From Betaproteobacteria bacterium (lineage in GTDB: Bacteria > Pseudomonadota > Gammaproteobacteria > Burkholderiales > SG8-39): 52,748 bases of DNA. The DNA lies in the NCBI GenBank assembly GCA_005881575.1, contig VBCA01000012.1:1-52748 (forward strand). The letters are read 5' to 3'. Positions 17,828 through 27,988 of this stretch are shown in pieces. The position numbers and the translations under genes are program-made. Position 1 is the first letter of the stretch. Each line of letters starts with the position of its first letter. The notes under the pieces are model-generated. The model searched no databases and had not been told where the DNA came from. It saw only the letters and a program-made list of their open reading frames with translations.

Positions 17828-18801
17828 CAATGACGGCTCGAATCATCGCCATCGCGGTGGCGACGAGCCTGCTTTGCGCGTCTGCGGCACAGGCGCAAGG
17901 ATTTCCCGGCAAGCCGGTGCGCATCGTGCCCTTCGGCACGGCCGGAGGGCCCGTCGATACCCTGGCGCGGCTATATGCGGAAAAGCTGCGCGAACGCTGG
18001 AAGCAACCGGTCATCGTGGAAGCGAAGCCGGGAGCGAGCGGCACGCTCGCCGCCGACTTCGTCGCCAAGGCGCCCCCGGACGGCACCACTTTCCTCATCA
18101 CGCTTTCGCTCACCCACATCAACAACGCGATCCTGCAGAAGACCATCCCCTACGATCCGTTTCGGGACTTCGCGCCGCTCTCGCAGCTCGCGGTCGGCTA
18201 CGGGCCCGCGCTCATCGCGCCTGCGGCGGCGCCTTTCAACGATGTGCGCGAGCTCGTCGCGTACGCGAAGCAAAAGCCGGTCGGCCTGACGTACGGCACC
18301 TGGGGCACGGGCTCGACGCCGCACCTGTTCGGCGAGATGCTCGCGAAGCAGACCGGGATTCGGCTCGTCCATGTGCCTTACAAGGGCGAGGGGGCCGCGC
18401 ATCTCGATCTCTTCGGCGGCACGCTCGACATCGCCTGGGCCAACTCCGGCACCGCGCGCACCCTCCTCAACTCGAATCGGATCAAGGTGCTCGGCGCGAC
18501 CGGATCGCGCCGCAGCCAGGTGCTGGCGCAGACGCCGCTGTTCGGCGAGCAAGGCTTCGACGGCTTCGAGCCGACGACCTGGATCGGCGCCTACGCCCCC
18601 GCCAAGACGCCGCCTGCGATCGTCGACGAGCTCTCCGCCGCGTTGCGCGAAGCGACCCGGCAGCCCGACATCGCCGCCCGCTGGCGGGACATCGGCTTCG
18701 AGCCGGCCGGGACAACGCCGGGAGAATTCGCGCGCATCCACAAGGCCGACTTCCCGAAGTGGGCGCGGATGATCGAGGCGGCGGGAGTGACCGCGGAGTA
18801 G
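17824..18801 (+). CDS. Bug/TctC-family periplasmic solute receptor
   Basis: A 325-residue receptor with a signal peptide ending at AQAQ (about residue 25), the family start FPGKPVRIVPFGTAGGPVDTLARL, the VEAKPGASGTLAADFVAKA motif and the VHVPYKGEGAAHLDL cleft segment. The usual V-V-P-F-P-G-G motif is altered (VPFGTAGG). The 4-base overlap with the Rieske oxygenase gene implies co-translation, so the ligand is probably the oxygenase substrate or a related carboxylate. It is convergent with tcuA, which makes a tricarboxylate ligand a second possibility. Confidence 0.9.
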   Translation: MTMTARIIAIAVATSLLCASAAQAQGFPGKPVRIVPFGTAGGPVDTLARLYAEKLRERWKQPVIVEAKPGASGTLAADFVAKAPPDGTTFLITLSLTHINNAILQKTIPYDPFRDFAPLSQLAVGYGPALIAPAAAPFNDVRELVAYAKQKPVGLTYGTWGTGSTPHLFGEMLAKQTGIRLVHVPYKGEGAAHLDLFGGTLDIAWANSGTARTLLNSNRIKVLGATGSRRSQVLAQTPLFGEQGFDGFEPTTWIGAYAPAKTPPAIVDELSAALREATRQPDIAARWRDIGFEPAGTTPGEFARIHKADFPKWARMIEAAGVTAE

Positions 18802-18893
18802 ACCGGCTCTAGTCAAGGTTGAGGCATGATTGCACCTCGGTCTCAGCTGCGGCAATCTCGAGGGCCGGGCTCGCGCCGCTCTCAGGACGCTAG

Positions 18894-20381
18894 TCAAGAA
18901 TGCGGGGCGGCTCGCCTCGCCGCGCTCGCGCCCGCGATCTTTCCGAACACCGCGCCGTTCGTGAGCCCGGTGCCGCCGGGATAGTTGAAGTAGAAAATCC
19001 CGCCCACCAGCTCGCCCGCCGCGTACAGCCCGGGAATCGGCTCGCCGTCGGTCGAGATCACCTGCGCGTCGGTGTTGATGCGCAGCCCGCCGAAGGTAAA
19101 CGTGATCCCGCAGGTCACCGCGTAAGCTTCGAACGGCGGCGTATCGACCGTGTTCGCCCAGTTCGATTTGTTGATCGCAAGGCCCTCGGTGCGGCGGCCG
19201 TCCTTGATGTTGGGGTTGAACGGGATATCGGTCCTCACCGCGGCGTTGTAAGCCTTGATCTCCTTCAGCGCCGCGTCGGCATCGACGTCGTCGAGCTTCT
19301 TCACCAGTTCTTCCAGCGTGTTCGCGGTGACCTTGGTGACCTGCTTGATGCGGTACTCGTCGCGCAGCTGGCTCTTCACCTTGGCGTCGAACACCTGCCA
19401 CGCAAACTGCCCCGGCTGGGAGAGGATCACGCGGCCGTATTTCGCGTAGGTGTAGTTGCGGAAATCGGCGCCTTCGTCGACGAAGCGCCTGCCCTCGGCG
19501 TTGATGTAGATGCCCCAGGGATAGGAATGCTTCTGGAACTGGTCGCCGACGGCGAGATCGCCGAATTCGGGCGCGTTCCGCTCCCAGGCGACGGCGTGGC
19601 AGCCCGACCAGTTGCCGGTCGGCTGCCCCCCCACTTCGAGCGCCATGCGGATGACGTCCCCGGTGTTGAAGCGCGTGCCGCGCACCTTGGCGAGCTCCCA
19701 GAGCGGCCCCAGATAGCGCGCGCGCATTTCGGCGTTCGCCTGGAAGCCGCCCGCGGCGAGCACGACCGCCTTGGATTTGATCTCGGTGGTCTTGCCCGCG
19801 CGCTTCACGACCACGCCGTGCACGCCCGCGTCGTCGGCGATAAGCGACACCGCGCGAGCCGAGTACCAGATCTCGATTGCGCTCTTTTTCGCGACTTGCG
19901 TCAGGGAATCGACCAGTCCCGGGCCGCCGCCGATCGCTTCGAGCGTGAGGCCGCCCCAGAACTTGAACCGGCCTTCGATCTTGAACGCCTGCCGCCCCCA
20001 GGCCGCGGTGAAACGCACGCCTTTTTTCTTCATCCACAGCGCCGTGGGAAAGCTCTGCTTGACCAGGATCTCGGTGAGGTCGGGATCGCAGCGGTACTCG
20101 GTGACGCGCGCCATGTCGTCGAGGAACTGGTCCGAGGTGTAGGTCCCGAAATCCGTCCGCTCGATTTCCTCGCGCGACAGCTCGATCAGCCGACCGAGAT
20201 CGTCGGCGCCGTTGTAGACGATGCGCAGGAGCCCCGCGGTGAAGCGCGAGTTGCCGCCCGCTTCGTTCTCGGGCGCGCGCTCGAGGACGAGCACCCGCTT
20301 CGCAGCCTCCTTTGCCGAGAGCGCCGCGCACAGCGCGGCGTTGCCGCCCCCGACGACGATGACGTCCCAGGTCTGCATCAT
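18894..20381 (-). CDS. tcuA: FAD-dependent tricarballylate dehydrogenase (TcuA-like)
   Basis: A 495-residue flavoprotein of the fumarate reductase/succinate dehydrogenase group. It has the dinucleotide motif VIVVGGGNAALCAALSA (about 8-24), AGGNSRFTAG, the second FAD motif AVVLAAGGFQAN and the C-terminal GLYAAGELVGGIFYFNYPGGTGL. These segments and the length match TcuA, which oxidises tricarballylate to cis-aconitate. The tcuB electron-transfer partner is absent from the window. The start overlaps the end of a truncated receptor gene (ATGATG at 20381-20376). Placement downstream of acnA is metabolically sensible because aconitase uses cis-aconitate. Confidence 0.8.
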   Translation of the reverse strand: MMQTWDVIVVGGGNAALCAALSAKEAAKRVLVLERAPENEAGGNSRFTAGLLRIVYNGADDLGRLIELSREEIERTDFGTYTSDQFLDDMARVTEYRCDPDLTEILVKQSFPTALWMKKKGVRFTAAWGRQAFKIEGRFKFWGGLTLEAIGGGPGLVDSLTQVAKKSAIEIWYSARAVSLIADDAGVHGVVVKRAGKTTEIKSKAVVLAAGGFQANAEMRARYLGPLWELAKVRGTRFNTGDVIRMALEVGGQPTGNWSGCHAVAWERNAPEFGDLAVGDQFQKHSYPWGIYINAEGRRFVDEGADFRNYTYAKYGRVILSQPGQFAWQVFDAKVKSQLRDEYRIKQVTKVTANTLEELVKKLDDVDADAALKEIKAYNAAVRTDIPFNPNIKDGRRTEGLAINKSNWANTVDTPPFEAYAVTCGITFTFGGLRINTDAQVISTDGEPIPGLYAAGELVGGIFYFNYPGGTGLTNGAVFGKIAGASAARRAAPHS

Positions 20382-20566
20382 TCGACCTTGAATTGCTGGC
20401 CCAGGCCCTTGCTCATCTCGGCGGAGAAGGCGCTCGCGACGATCGAGGAGCTGCCGCCCGGCGCGAACGGTACGACCAGGCGGATGGGCTTGGAAGGGTA
20501 GGTCTGCGCGAGCGCCGCCGCCGAGCAAAACGCGGCGGCGGCGAACGCCGCAAATCTCGACGGCAC
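20378..20566 (-). pseudogene. Truncated Bug/TctC receptor, N-terminal 62 codons
   Basis: A 62-codon frame beginning with GTG at 20566 behind a strong GAGGAGGAG site. It encodes a signal peptide (ending ALAQ, about residue 21) and the canonical Bug start TYPSKPIRLVVPFAPGGSSS, then SAEMSKGLGQQFKVE, and stops by TGA exactly where the family continues with N-R-P/A-G-A-G-G. Intact relatives in this window are about 320 residues. The stop overlaps the tcuA start codons, so the remnant may now serve only to bring ribosomes to tcuA. It lies 14 bases after the acnA stop. Confidence 0.75.
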
Positions 20567-20580
20567 GAGAACTCCTCCTC

Positions 20581-23310
<2,730 letters not shown>

Positions 23311-23383
23311 CCGGCGTGGTCCTTTAGATTACGTGCGGAATTTCGCTTCGAGCGAGGGGATGCCCGGATATTGTACCGCCAGC

Positions 23384-23413
23384 TTGACTTCGCGCGCCTG
23401 CCGACTGCATGAT
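23384..23413 (+). promoter_or_regulatory. Candidate promoter for the PQQ dehydrogenase unit
   Basis: TTGACT (23384-23389) and CATGAT (23408-23413) are separated by 18 bases, about 95 bases before the start codon of the quinoprotein gene. The region 23311-23507 lies between divergent genes and must hold promoters for both. Only the -35 is close to consensus, so confidence is low. Confidence 0.25.
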
Positions 23414-23507
23414 ATGCCGCGACGCCGCAGCGGGACGCATGCAAAGCGCCGGCCATCACTTCCTACCACTTCTTCTTCACGAATCGCAAGACTAAGGGGG
23501 CTATCCC

Positions 23508-25229
23508 ATGACTCGCTCGTGGCATGTTGCCGCACTTTCACTCGCTTTGCTGCTGCTCGCCGGGGCCGCCGCGACGGCCGCCGAGATCGACGCCAAGCGG
23601 TTGATGAACGCGGACAAGGAGGCGGACAACTGGCTGACCTATCACGGCTCGTACAAGTCGTGGCACTACAGTGCACTCGCCGATATCAACACCAAGAATG
23701 TGGGCAGCCTGCGAGAAGCCTGGTCGCATGTCGCGAGCCGCTCCGTCAGAGGTCTCCAGTCTTACCCGTTGGCGGCGGACGGTGTGCTGTACTACTCCGG
23801 GTCCTATAACCAGGTTTGGGCGCTCGACGGCGCAACGGGCGAGGTGCTGTGGCAGTACAAGCAGAAGCTCAACGAGGACCTGGTCGCCAAGCAGACGCAT
23901 TCGCCGTACAACCGCGGCATCGCGCTCGGCTACGGCAACGTCTACATGGGTACGCTCGACGGCAAGCTGGCGGCGATCGACATGAAGACCGGCAAGCTCA
24001 AGTGGGAAACGAAGCTGGTCAACTCGGAAAAGCTGACGGTCGGGTTTACCGGCGCGCCGCTGCTCGTGAAGGACAAGGTCATCGTCGGCGCGCAGGGCGG
24101 CGAGTGGCCCGACCGTGGGCCGATCTTCGGCGTGGACGCGAACACCGGCAAGCAGCTGTGGCGGTTCTACACCGCCGGGGGCGAGGAAAACAACGGCGAC
24201 GCGCGCAATACGTGGCTCAACGACTCGTGGCGGACCGGCGGCGGCGGCGGCTGGATGGCCGGCGGCTATGACCCCGACACCAATACGGTGTGGTGGGGGA
24301 CTGCCAACCCGGCGCCGCTCTACGACTGGTCGGGACCCGATTGGAAGACGGCCGGCGCCCGCCCGGGCGACAATCTCTACACGACTTCGGTCATCCTGCT
24401 CGACCCGGACACCGGAAAGCTCAAGGGCTATCACCAGGAGGTGCCCCACGACGCGTGGGATTTCGACAGCGCGACCGGCGAGTTCATCATGCTCGAGCGC
24501 GGCGGCAAGAAGTACGTCGTCCATCCGAGCAAGAGCGGTTTCGTGTGGGTGTACGATCGCAATGCCAAGGTCCAAAACGTCTGGCGGCTGATAAAGAACA
24601 TCAACTTCGTACAGGACATCAAACCGAACGGCGAGTTGGTGGGACGCCGTGACATGACCGCGGGCAAGCACGAGAACCTGTGCCCGTTCATCGCCGGCGG
24701 CATGAGCTGGAACATGGGCTCCTACAATCCGAAGACGGGGTTGCTCTACAAGGTCGGCAACGAGTGGTGCATGGACCTCGAGATCGTCAAGACGACGCCG
24801 ATCCTCGAGCCGATGGCGCAGCTCAACATCGGGGCGAACTTCAACATTACGAATCCGAAGGGCGACAAGGCGCACGGCCACGTCTCGGGGCGCGACCCGA
24901 TCACCGGCAAACTGACTTGGGAGGTCAAGTTCCCCGAGCCGCCGCTCGCGAGCCTGCTGTCGACTGGCGGGGACTTGCTGTTCGTGCCCGACCCGCGCGG
25001 CTGGTTGCGGGCGTACGACGCGCGCACCGGCAAGGAACTGTGGAAACACAACAACGGGCAGGGCCACAACGGCGGGATCATCAGCTATCGGGCGAAGGGC
25101 AAGCAGTACATCGCCGTGGCAACCGGCTGGGGCGGCCTCGCCGGCGATGATTACCCGTCGTTCTTCGGTGGGGTATTTGCGCAGATGCCGAAGGACTCTG
25201 GCGTGCTCAAAGTGTTTGCGTTGCCGTAA
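23508..25229 (+). CDS. PQQ-dependent (probably lanthanide-dependent) alcohol dehydrogenase
   Basis: A 573-residue periplasmic quinoprotein with a signal peptide ending near residue 24 and the eight-bladed propeller tryptophan-docking repeats (e.g. AxDxxTGxxxW). Metal ligands by family alignment are Glu199 (GGEWPDRG), Asn267 (TANPAP) and catalytic Asp318. Asp320 (WDFD) is the extra acid that marks lanthanide-using XoxF/PedH enzymes; calcium-type MxaF has Ala there. The vicinal Cys-Cys pair that normally precedes N-R-G is replaced by HSPY (131-134). It heads a unit with a cytochrome c and an XoxJ-like protein. The natural alcohol or aldehyde substrate is unknown. PQQ synthesis genes are not in the window. 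Confidence 0.85.
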   Translation: MTRSWHVAALSLALLLLAGAAATAAEIDAKRLMNADKEADNWLTYHGSYKSWHYSALADINTKNVGSLREAWSHVASRSVRGLQSYPLAADGVLYYSGSYNQVWALDGATGEVLWQYKQKLNEDLVAKQTHSPYNRGIALGYGNVYMGTLDGKLAAIDMKTGKLKWETKLVNSEKLTVGFTGAPLLVKDKVIVGAQGGEWPDRGPIFGVDANTGKQLWRFYTAGGEENNGDARNTWLNDSWRTGGGGGWMAGGYDPDTNTVWWGTANPAPLYDWSGPDWKTAGARPGDNLYTTSVILLDPDTGKLKGYHQEVPHDAWDFDSATGEFIMLERGGKKYVVHPSKSGFVWVYDRNAKVQNVWRLIKNINFVQDIKPNGELVGRRDMTAGKHENLCPFIAGGMSWNMGSYNPKTGLLYKVGNEWCMDLEIVKTTPILEPMAQLNIGANFNITNPKGDKAHGHVSGRDPITGKLTWEVKFPEPPLASLLSTGGDLLFVPDPRGWLRAYDARTGKELWKHNNGQGHNGGIISYRAKGKQYIAVATGWGGLAGDDYPSFFGGVFAQMPKDSGVLKVFALP

Positions 25230-25658
25230 TTGACGAACGGCCAGGCACACGGGGAGGACGCGACGCGTCTCCCTGTTGCATTGCTGTTCGCTTTGCTCTG
25301 TCTTTGCGGGAGCGTCTGGCCGCAGGTGGCCGACAAACCCGGCCCAATGCAGTCGGGACGACACACACCGGGCACGAACGACAACCCGAGCACCGCGCCG
25401 GCAAGTCCGTCAGCCACGGGTCCCGCAAGCGACTTCGACGTCAATCAGCTGTTCGCGTCGACTTGCGGCTGGTGCCACCTCAAGGGCGGACGCGAGGCGG
25501 GCAAGGGGCCGAAGCTCGCGGATACCCAACTCGCCGACGGCGAGATCATCGCGCGCATCAGGAACGGCAAGCCGGGCCAGATGCCTGCCTTCGGATCCGC
25601 CTTCAACGACGAACAGTTGAAAGCGATCGTCGGTTATATTCGCGGTCTCAAGCCTTGA
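25230..25658 (+). CDS. Periplasmic mono-haem cytochrome c
   Basis: A protein of up to 142 residues with a hydrophobic signal segment (about 14-30), a Pro/Ser/Thr-rich linker and one class I cytochrome c domain. CGWCH (79-83) binds haem and Met118 in GQMPAF is the likely sixth ligand. It follows the PQQ dehydrogenase directly and probably takes electrons from it, as XoxG or MxaG does, although similarity beyond the haem motifs is not evident. The only start that keeps the signal peptide is a TTG at 25230 touching the upstream TAA, with no ribosome-binding site, so translation may be coupled. Confidence 0.78.
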   Translation: MTNGQAHGEDATRLPVALLFALLCLCGSVWPQVADKPGPMQSGRHTPGTNDNPSTAPASPSATGPASDFDVNQLFASTCGWCHLKGGREAGKGPKLADTQLADGEIIARIRNGKPGQMPAFGSAFNDEQLKAIVGYIRGLKP

Positions 25659-25674
25659 TGCGAGAAGGGCCGAG

Positions 25675-26463
25675 ATGAAGCGCGCTGTACGACCGGGCAT
25701 CGTCGTGCTGGCTGCATCGGCGGCCTTGGGCGCGATGACGTCGGCGCCGCTCGCGCACGCGCGTCCGTACGAGGAAATCCGCACGCGCGGGGAGATCTCC
25801 GTCTGCGCGAATCCCAATGCGCTCCCCTACGCCGCCAATCGACCCGAGACGCCCGGCTTCCAGATCGAAATTGCCCGGGCGATCGCCCAGCGGCTGGTCG
25901 TGCGCCTGCACATCGACTGGATCGTTCCGCGCATGCGCGCCGCGATGGTGGACTGCGACATGCTGATGGACACGATCGCGAGCCCGGAGGTCCAGGGACC
26001 GGCGATCAAGCTCTCGCTGCCGTATCAGACCGGCGGCGTCGCGCTCGCATTCGCACCGGGTCGGCCGACAGTCGCGAGCTATCGCGAGTTGAAGGCAGGG
26101 ACCCGCGTCGGCGTGATGATGAACTCGCTTGCGAGCCTGATCGTCAGTAAGACGCCCGCGCGAATGGTGCCGTTCGGGTTCGAGGACGACATGTGCGAAG
26201 CCGTCGCGAAAGGCGACGTGGACGCAGCAGCCATTTCGCCGGCCTCCATCGGGTACTACAACCACAGCAATGCTCACCGCAAGTTAGCGCTCGTCCACGC
26301 AGAGGATTCGGAACCCGAGCTGAAATGGGTGGTCGCGGTCGGCCTGAGGCGAGCCGATGCGCCGCTGGTGGAAGCGGTCAACGCAGCAGTCAGCGCACTG
26401 ATTGCCGACGGCACGATCGCCGGCATTTACGCTAAATACGGCGTCGACTATCGGCGGCCGTGA
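25675..26463 (+). CDS. XoxJ/MxaJ-like periplasmic binding protein
   Basis: A 262-residue protein with a signal peptide (to about ALAHA, residue 29) and a bacterial extracellular solute-binding (family 3) fold: RGEISVCANPNALPYAANRPETPGFQIEIARAIAQRL, then a second lobe starting AGTRVGVMMNS. The motif CANPNALPY is typical of the quinoprotein-dehydrogenase-associated group that includes MxaJ and XoxJ, which are thought to help activate the dehydrogenase. A GAAGGGCCGAG stretch precedes the ATG, 16 bases after the cytochrome gene. Its role with this dehydrogenase is inferred from gene order. Confidence 0.8.
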   Translation: MKRAVRPGIVVLAASAALGAMTSAPLAHARPYEEIRTRGEISVCANPNALPYAANRPETPGFQIEIARAIAQRLVVRLHIDWIVPRMRAAMVDCDMLMDTIASPEVQGPAIKLSLPYQTGGVALAFAPGRPTVASYRELKAGTRVGVMMNSLASLIVSKTPARMVPFGFEDDMCEAVAKGDVDAAAISPASIGYYNHSNAHRKLALVHAEDSEPELKWVVAVGLRRADAPLVEAVNAAVSALIADGTIAGIYAKYGVDYRRP

Positions 26464-26591
26464 CGCGCGCCAGCCGGAGTAGCTAAGGGAGCGCGGCGAT
26501 CCGCTGATGGACCCGTTCACTTCGATCCTCAAGGCCTTCTGGTGGGGCTCACGCAGCCGTTCACCCGGCGGCCCAAGCCCCCACCGGGTCG

Positions 26592-27131
26592 CTAGCGCGT
26601 CACGGAGCGCCCCGAGCTGCGGGTGATCGTAGCGGTGAAGGGCATCGCTGTCGTATCAACGACTCGGCCGTCCACGACGCCTTTGACCAGCGCGTCGTTG
26701 GCCGTGGAGTGGTCGGCGTGTTTCGAGAACGTCGTGCCGGAGGGCCGGATCACCTCGGTTGCATACGAGGAACTGGTTTTGACGGTCTGCTGCCAGGTGG
26801 CCGTCCACGTGAGATCCACCCCACGGAAGCGCAGCGTGGCGGCGGTGCCCTGGGGATTGACGATCAGATCGTCCGGCCCCAGCCACGCGGTCCACTCCGA
26901 GAGGAACGCGCCCGAGTCCCGATCCAGGACGGAGACCCAGACGGCCGTGCGGCCGTCGCTCAGATCGCTGGCCTGGACGTCGGTGTAGGGATTCTCGAAC
27001 AGGTAGGTGGACAGGTGCACCACGCGCACCTTCTCCGTTGCGGCGGCTTCCAAGGCGTGGTCGATTTGCGCGTGCGCGATGCTGACGAGGCCGGGGAGGA
27101 GCGCGAGCGTGAGGGCTACGCTGGTCTTCAT
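26592..27131 (-). CDS. Exported protein of unknown function
   Basis: A 179-residue protein with a clear signal peptide (ending AHAQ, residue 22). The mature part is rich in Thr, Ser and Val, with alternating patterns such as TAVWVSVLDRDSG and ATLRFRGVDLTWTATW that suggest a beta-sandwich. I recognise no family. It is convergent with the XoxJ-like gene, from which it is separated by 128 bases in which I see no convincing gene. Start at 27131 is the only ATG that places the signal peptide at the N-terminus. Confidence 0.55.
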   Translation of the reverse strand: MKTSVALTLALLPGLVSIAHAQIDHALEAAATEKVRVVHLSTYLFENPYTDVQASDLSDGRTAVWVSVLDRDSGAFLSEWTAWLGPDDLIVNPQGTAATLRFRGVDLTWTATWQQTVKTSSSYATEVIRPSGTTFSKHADHSTANDALVKGVVDGRVVDTTAMPFTATITRSSGRSVTR

Positions 27132-27473
27132 GACGACCCGCCCATTCTCATTCTGGAAGCGAAGGCACTGCAGCGAGGCGAGAGGGCACCGCAGCGAGCA
27201 CTGCCACTGCAGCGAGGCGAGTGAAGAATGAAGTGAGCACGGAGTATCCGCGCGGAACAGGGAGCGAATGCCGAGAATGCTGCAAGGATGTTTAGATTGT
27301 ATGAAGGGCCGACTCCTCCGAGCGGCTCATGGTGACGCTGCCGCCTTAGCTTCAGCGACGGATTGACTTTCCTATTCTATATCCTGTAGCCTCAACCCCA
27401 CCTGCAGCAGGCCAACCCACTCTCTCTGTCTGTCCTACTCTCTCTCCTTGAGTCTGTCTCCCTGAGGCGGCTG
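27132..27473. other. 342-bp intergenic region with short direct repeats and a pyrimidine-rich tract
   Basis: No convincing gene is seen. It contains an exact 17-base direct repeat, CACTGCAGCGAGGCGAG, at 27166-27182 and 27205-27221, with a diverged partial copy (CACCGCAGCGAG) between them. From 27417 to 27462 the plus strand is strongly pyrimidine-rich (repeated CTCTCTGTCTGTC). A TTGACT at 27363 lacks a good -10 at normal spacing. The composition is less GC-rich than the surrounding genes. Confidence 0.5.
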
Positions 27474-27839
27474 ATGAAAACAACCACACCGTTGGCAAGA
27501 CACTTACGGGTTCAAGTGCTGCTCATGATCTCGCTGCTAGTAAGCGTCGGCTGTACCCTACTGAAGCAAGAGCGGACAACCGTAGGACCGCTTTGCAACA
27601 TCACGTGGGAAAAGACGAGCGACTCGAAAGTCACCGGGTATCAACTCACAGTGATTGACCAGAGCATGCAGGCGAAGGAAACCGTGCGGTTCATCCCCGC
27701 AGATACAACGAAGGTGTCCTGCAGGGACGCGGGCGCCGACCATGAAGGACCGTGGGACGTGACTGTGCAATCCTGTTACGGCAAATCAACGTGCAGCGCC
27801 CCCGCCGATGTCGCACGCATACGTATCACCGCCAAATAA
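27474..27839 (+). CDS. Small lipoprotein-like protein of unknown function
   Basis: A 121-residue protein with a signal ending LLVSVGC (Cys27), so probably lipid-anchored. The mature domain, with ITWEKTSDSKVTGYQLTVIDQS and two further Cys-containing segments, has the strand pattern of a fibronectin-III-like or immunoglobulin-like fold. GAGG lies 8 bases before the ATG. Codon use is less GC-biased than that of neighbouring genes, which is compatible with recent acquisition. No family recognised. Confidence 0.5.
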   Translation: MKTTTPLARHLRVQVLLMISLLVSVGCTLLKQERTTVGPLCNITWEKTSDSKVTGYQLTVIDQSMQAKETVRFIPADTTKVSCRDAGADHEGPWDVTVQSCYGKSTCSAPADVARIRITAK

Positions 27840-27864
27840 GGATCCGACGCCGTCATCCGTTGTT

Positions 27865-27927
27865 GGGTCTGGTTTCTTTGGTTGGTCTGATGCGTGGGTC
27901 TAACAGCGAAAGAAACAACACAAACCC
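27865..27927. terminator. Imperfect hairpin between convergent genes
   Basis: GGGT...TTTCTTT (27865-27879) can pair with AAAGAAA...ACCC (27909-27927), leaving unpaired bases and a loop of about 29 bases. It lies between a plus-strand gene ending at 27839 and a minus-strand gene ending at 27989, where a bidirectional terminator is expected. The stem is not GC-rich and no clean T-run follows, so this is tentative. Confidence 0.25.
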
Positions 27928-27988
27928 AAATAACTGGCCCAGTCCCGCACTTCGCGCTCGTTTCACCAGGATGCTACGGCAGTACGTC

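Noticed and set aside
18809-18898. Direct repeat CTAGTCAAG at 18809-18817 and 18890-18898
   Set aside because: Nine bases only, with no element or inverted ends between the copies; chance is likely.
17971-20331. A 786-codon minus-strand frame overlapping tcuA and the Bug receptor
   Set aside because: It is the wrong frame of tcuA joined to the antisense of the receptor gene; no domain features.
26507-26626. A 39-codon plus-strand frame after the XoxJ-like gene
   Set aside because: No ribosome-binding site, low-complexity Ser/Arg/Pro tail and overlap with the 3' end of the convergent gene.
27862-27904. GTTGGGT and GTCTAAC motifs as a second attC site
   Set aside because: They match the box consensus but are in the wrong order and spacing, with no inverted L boxes.
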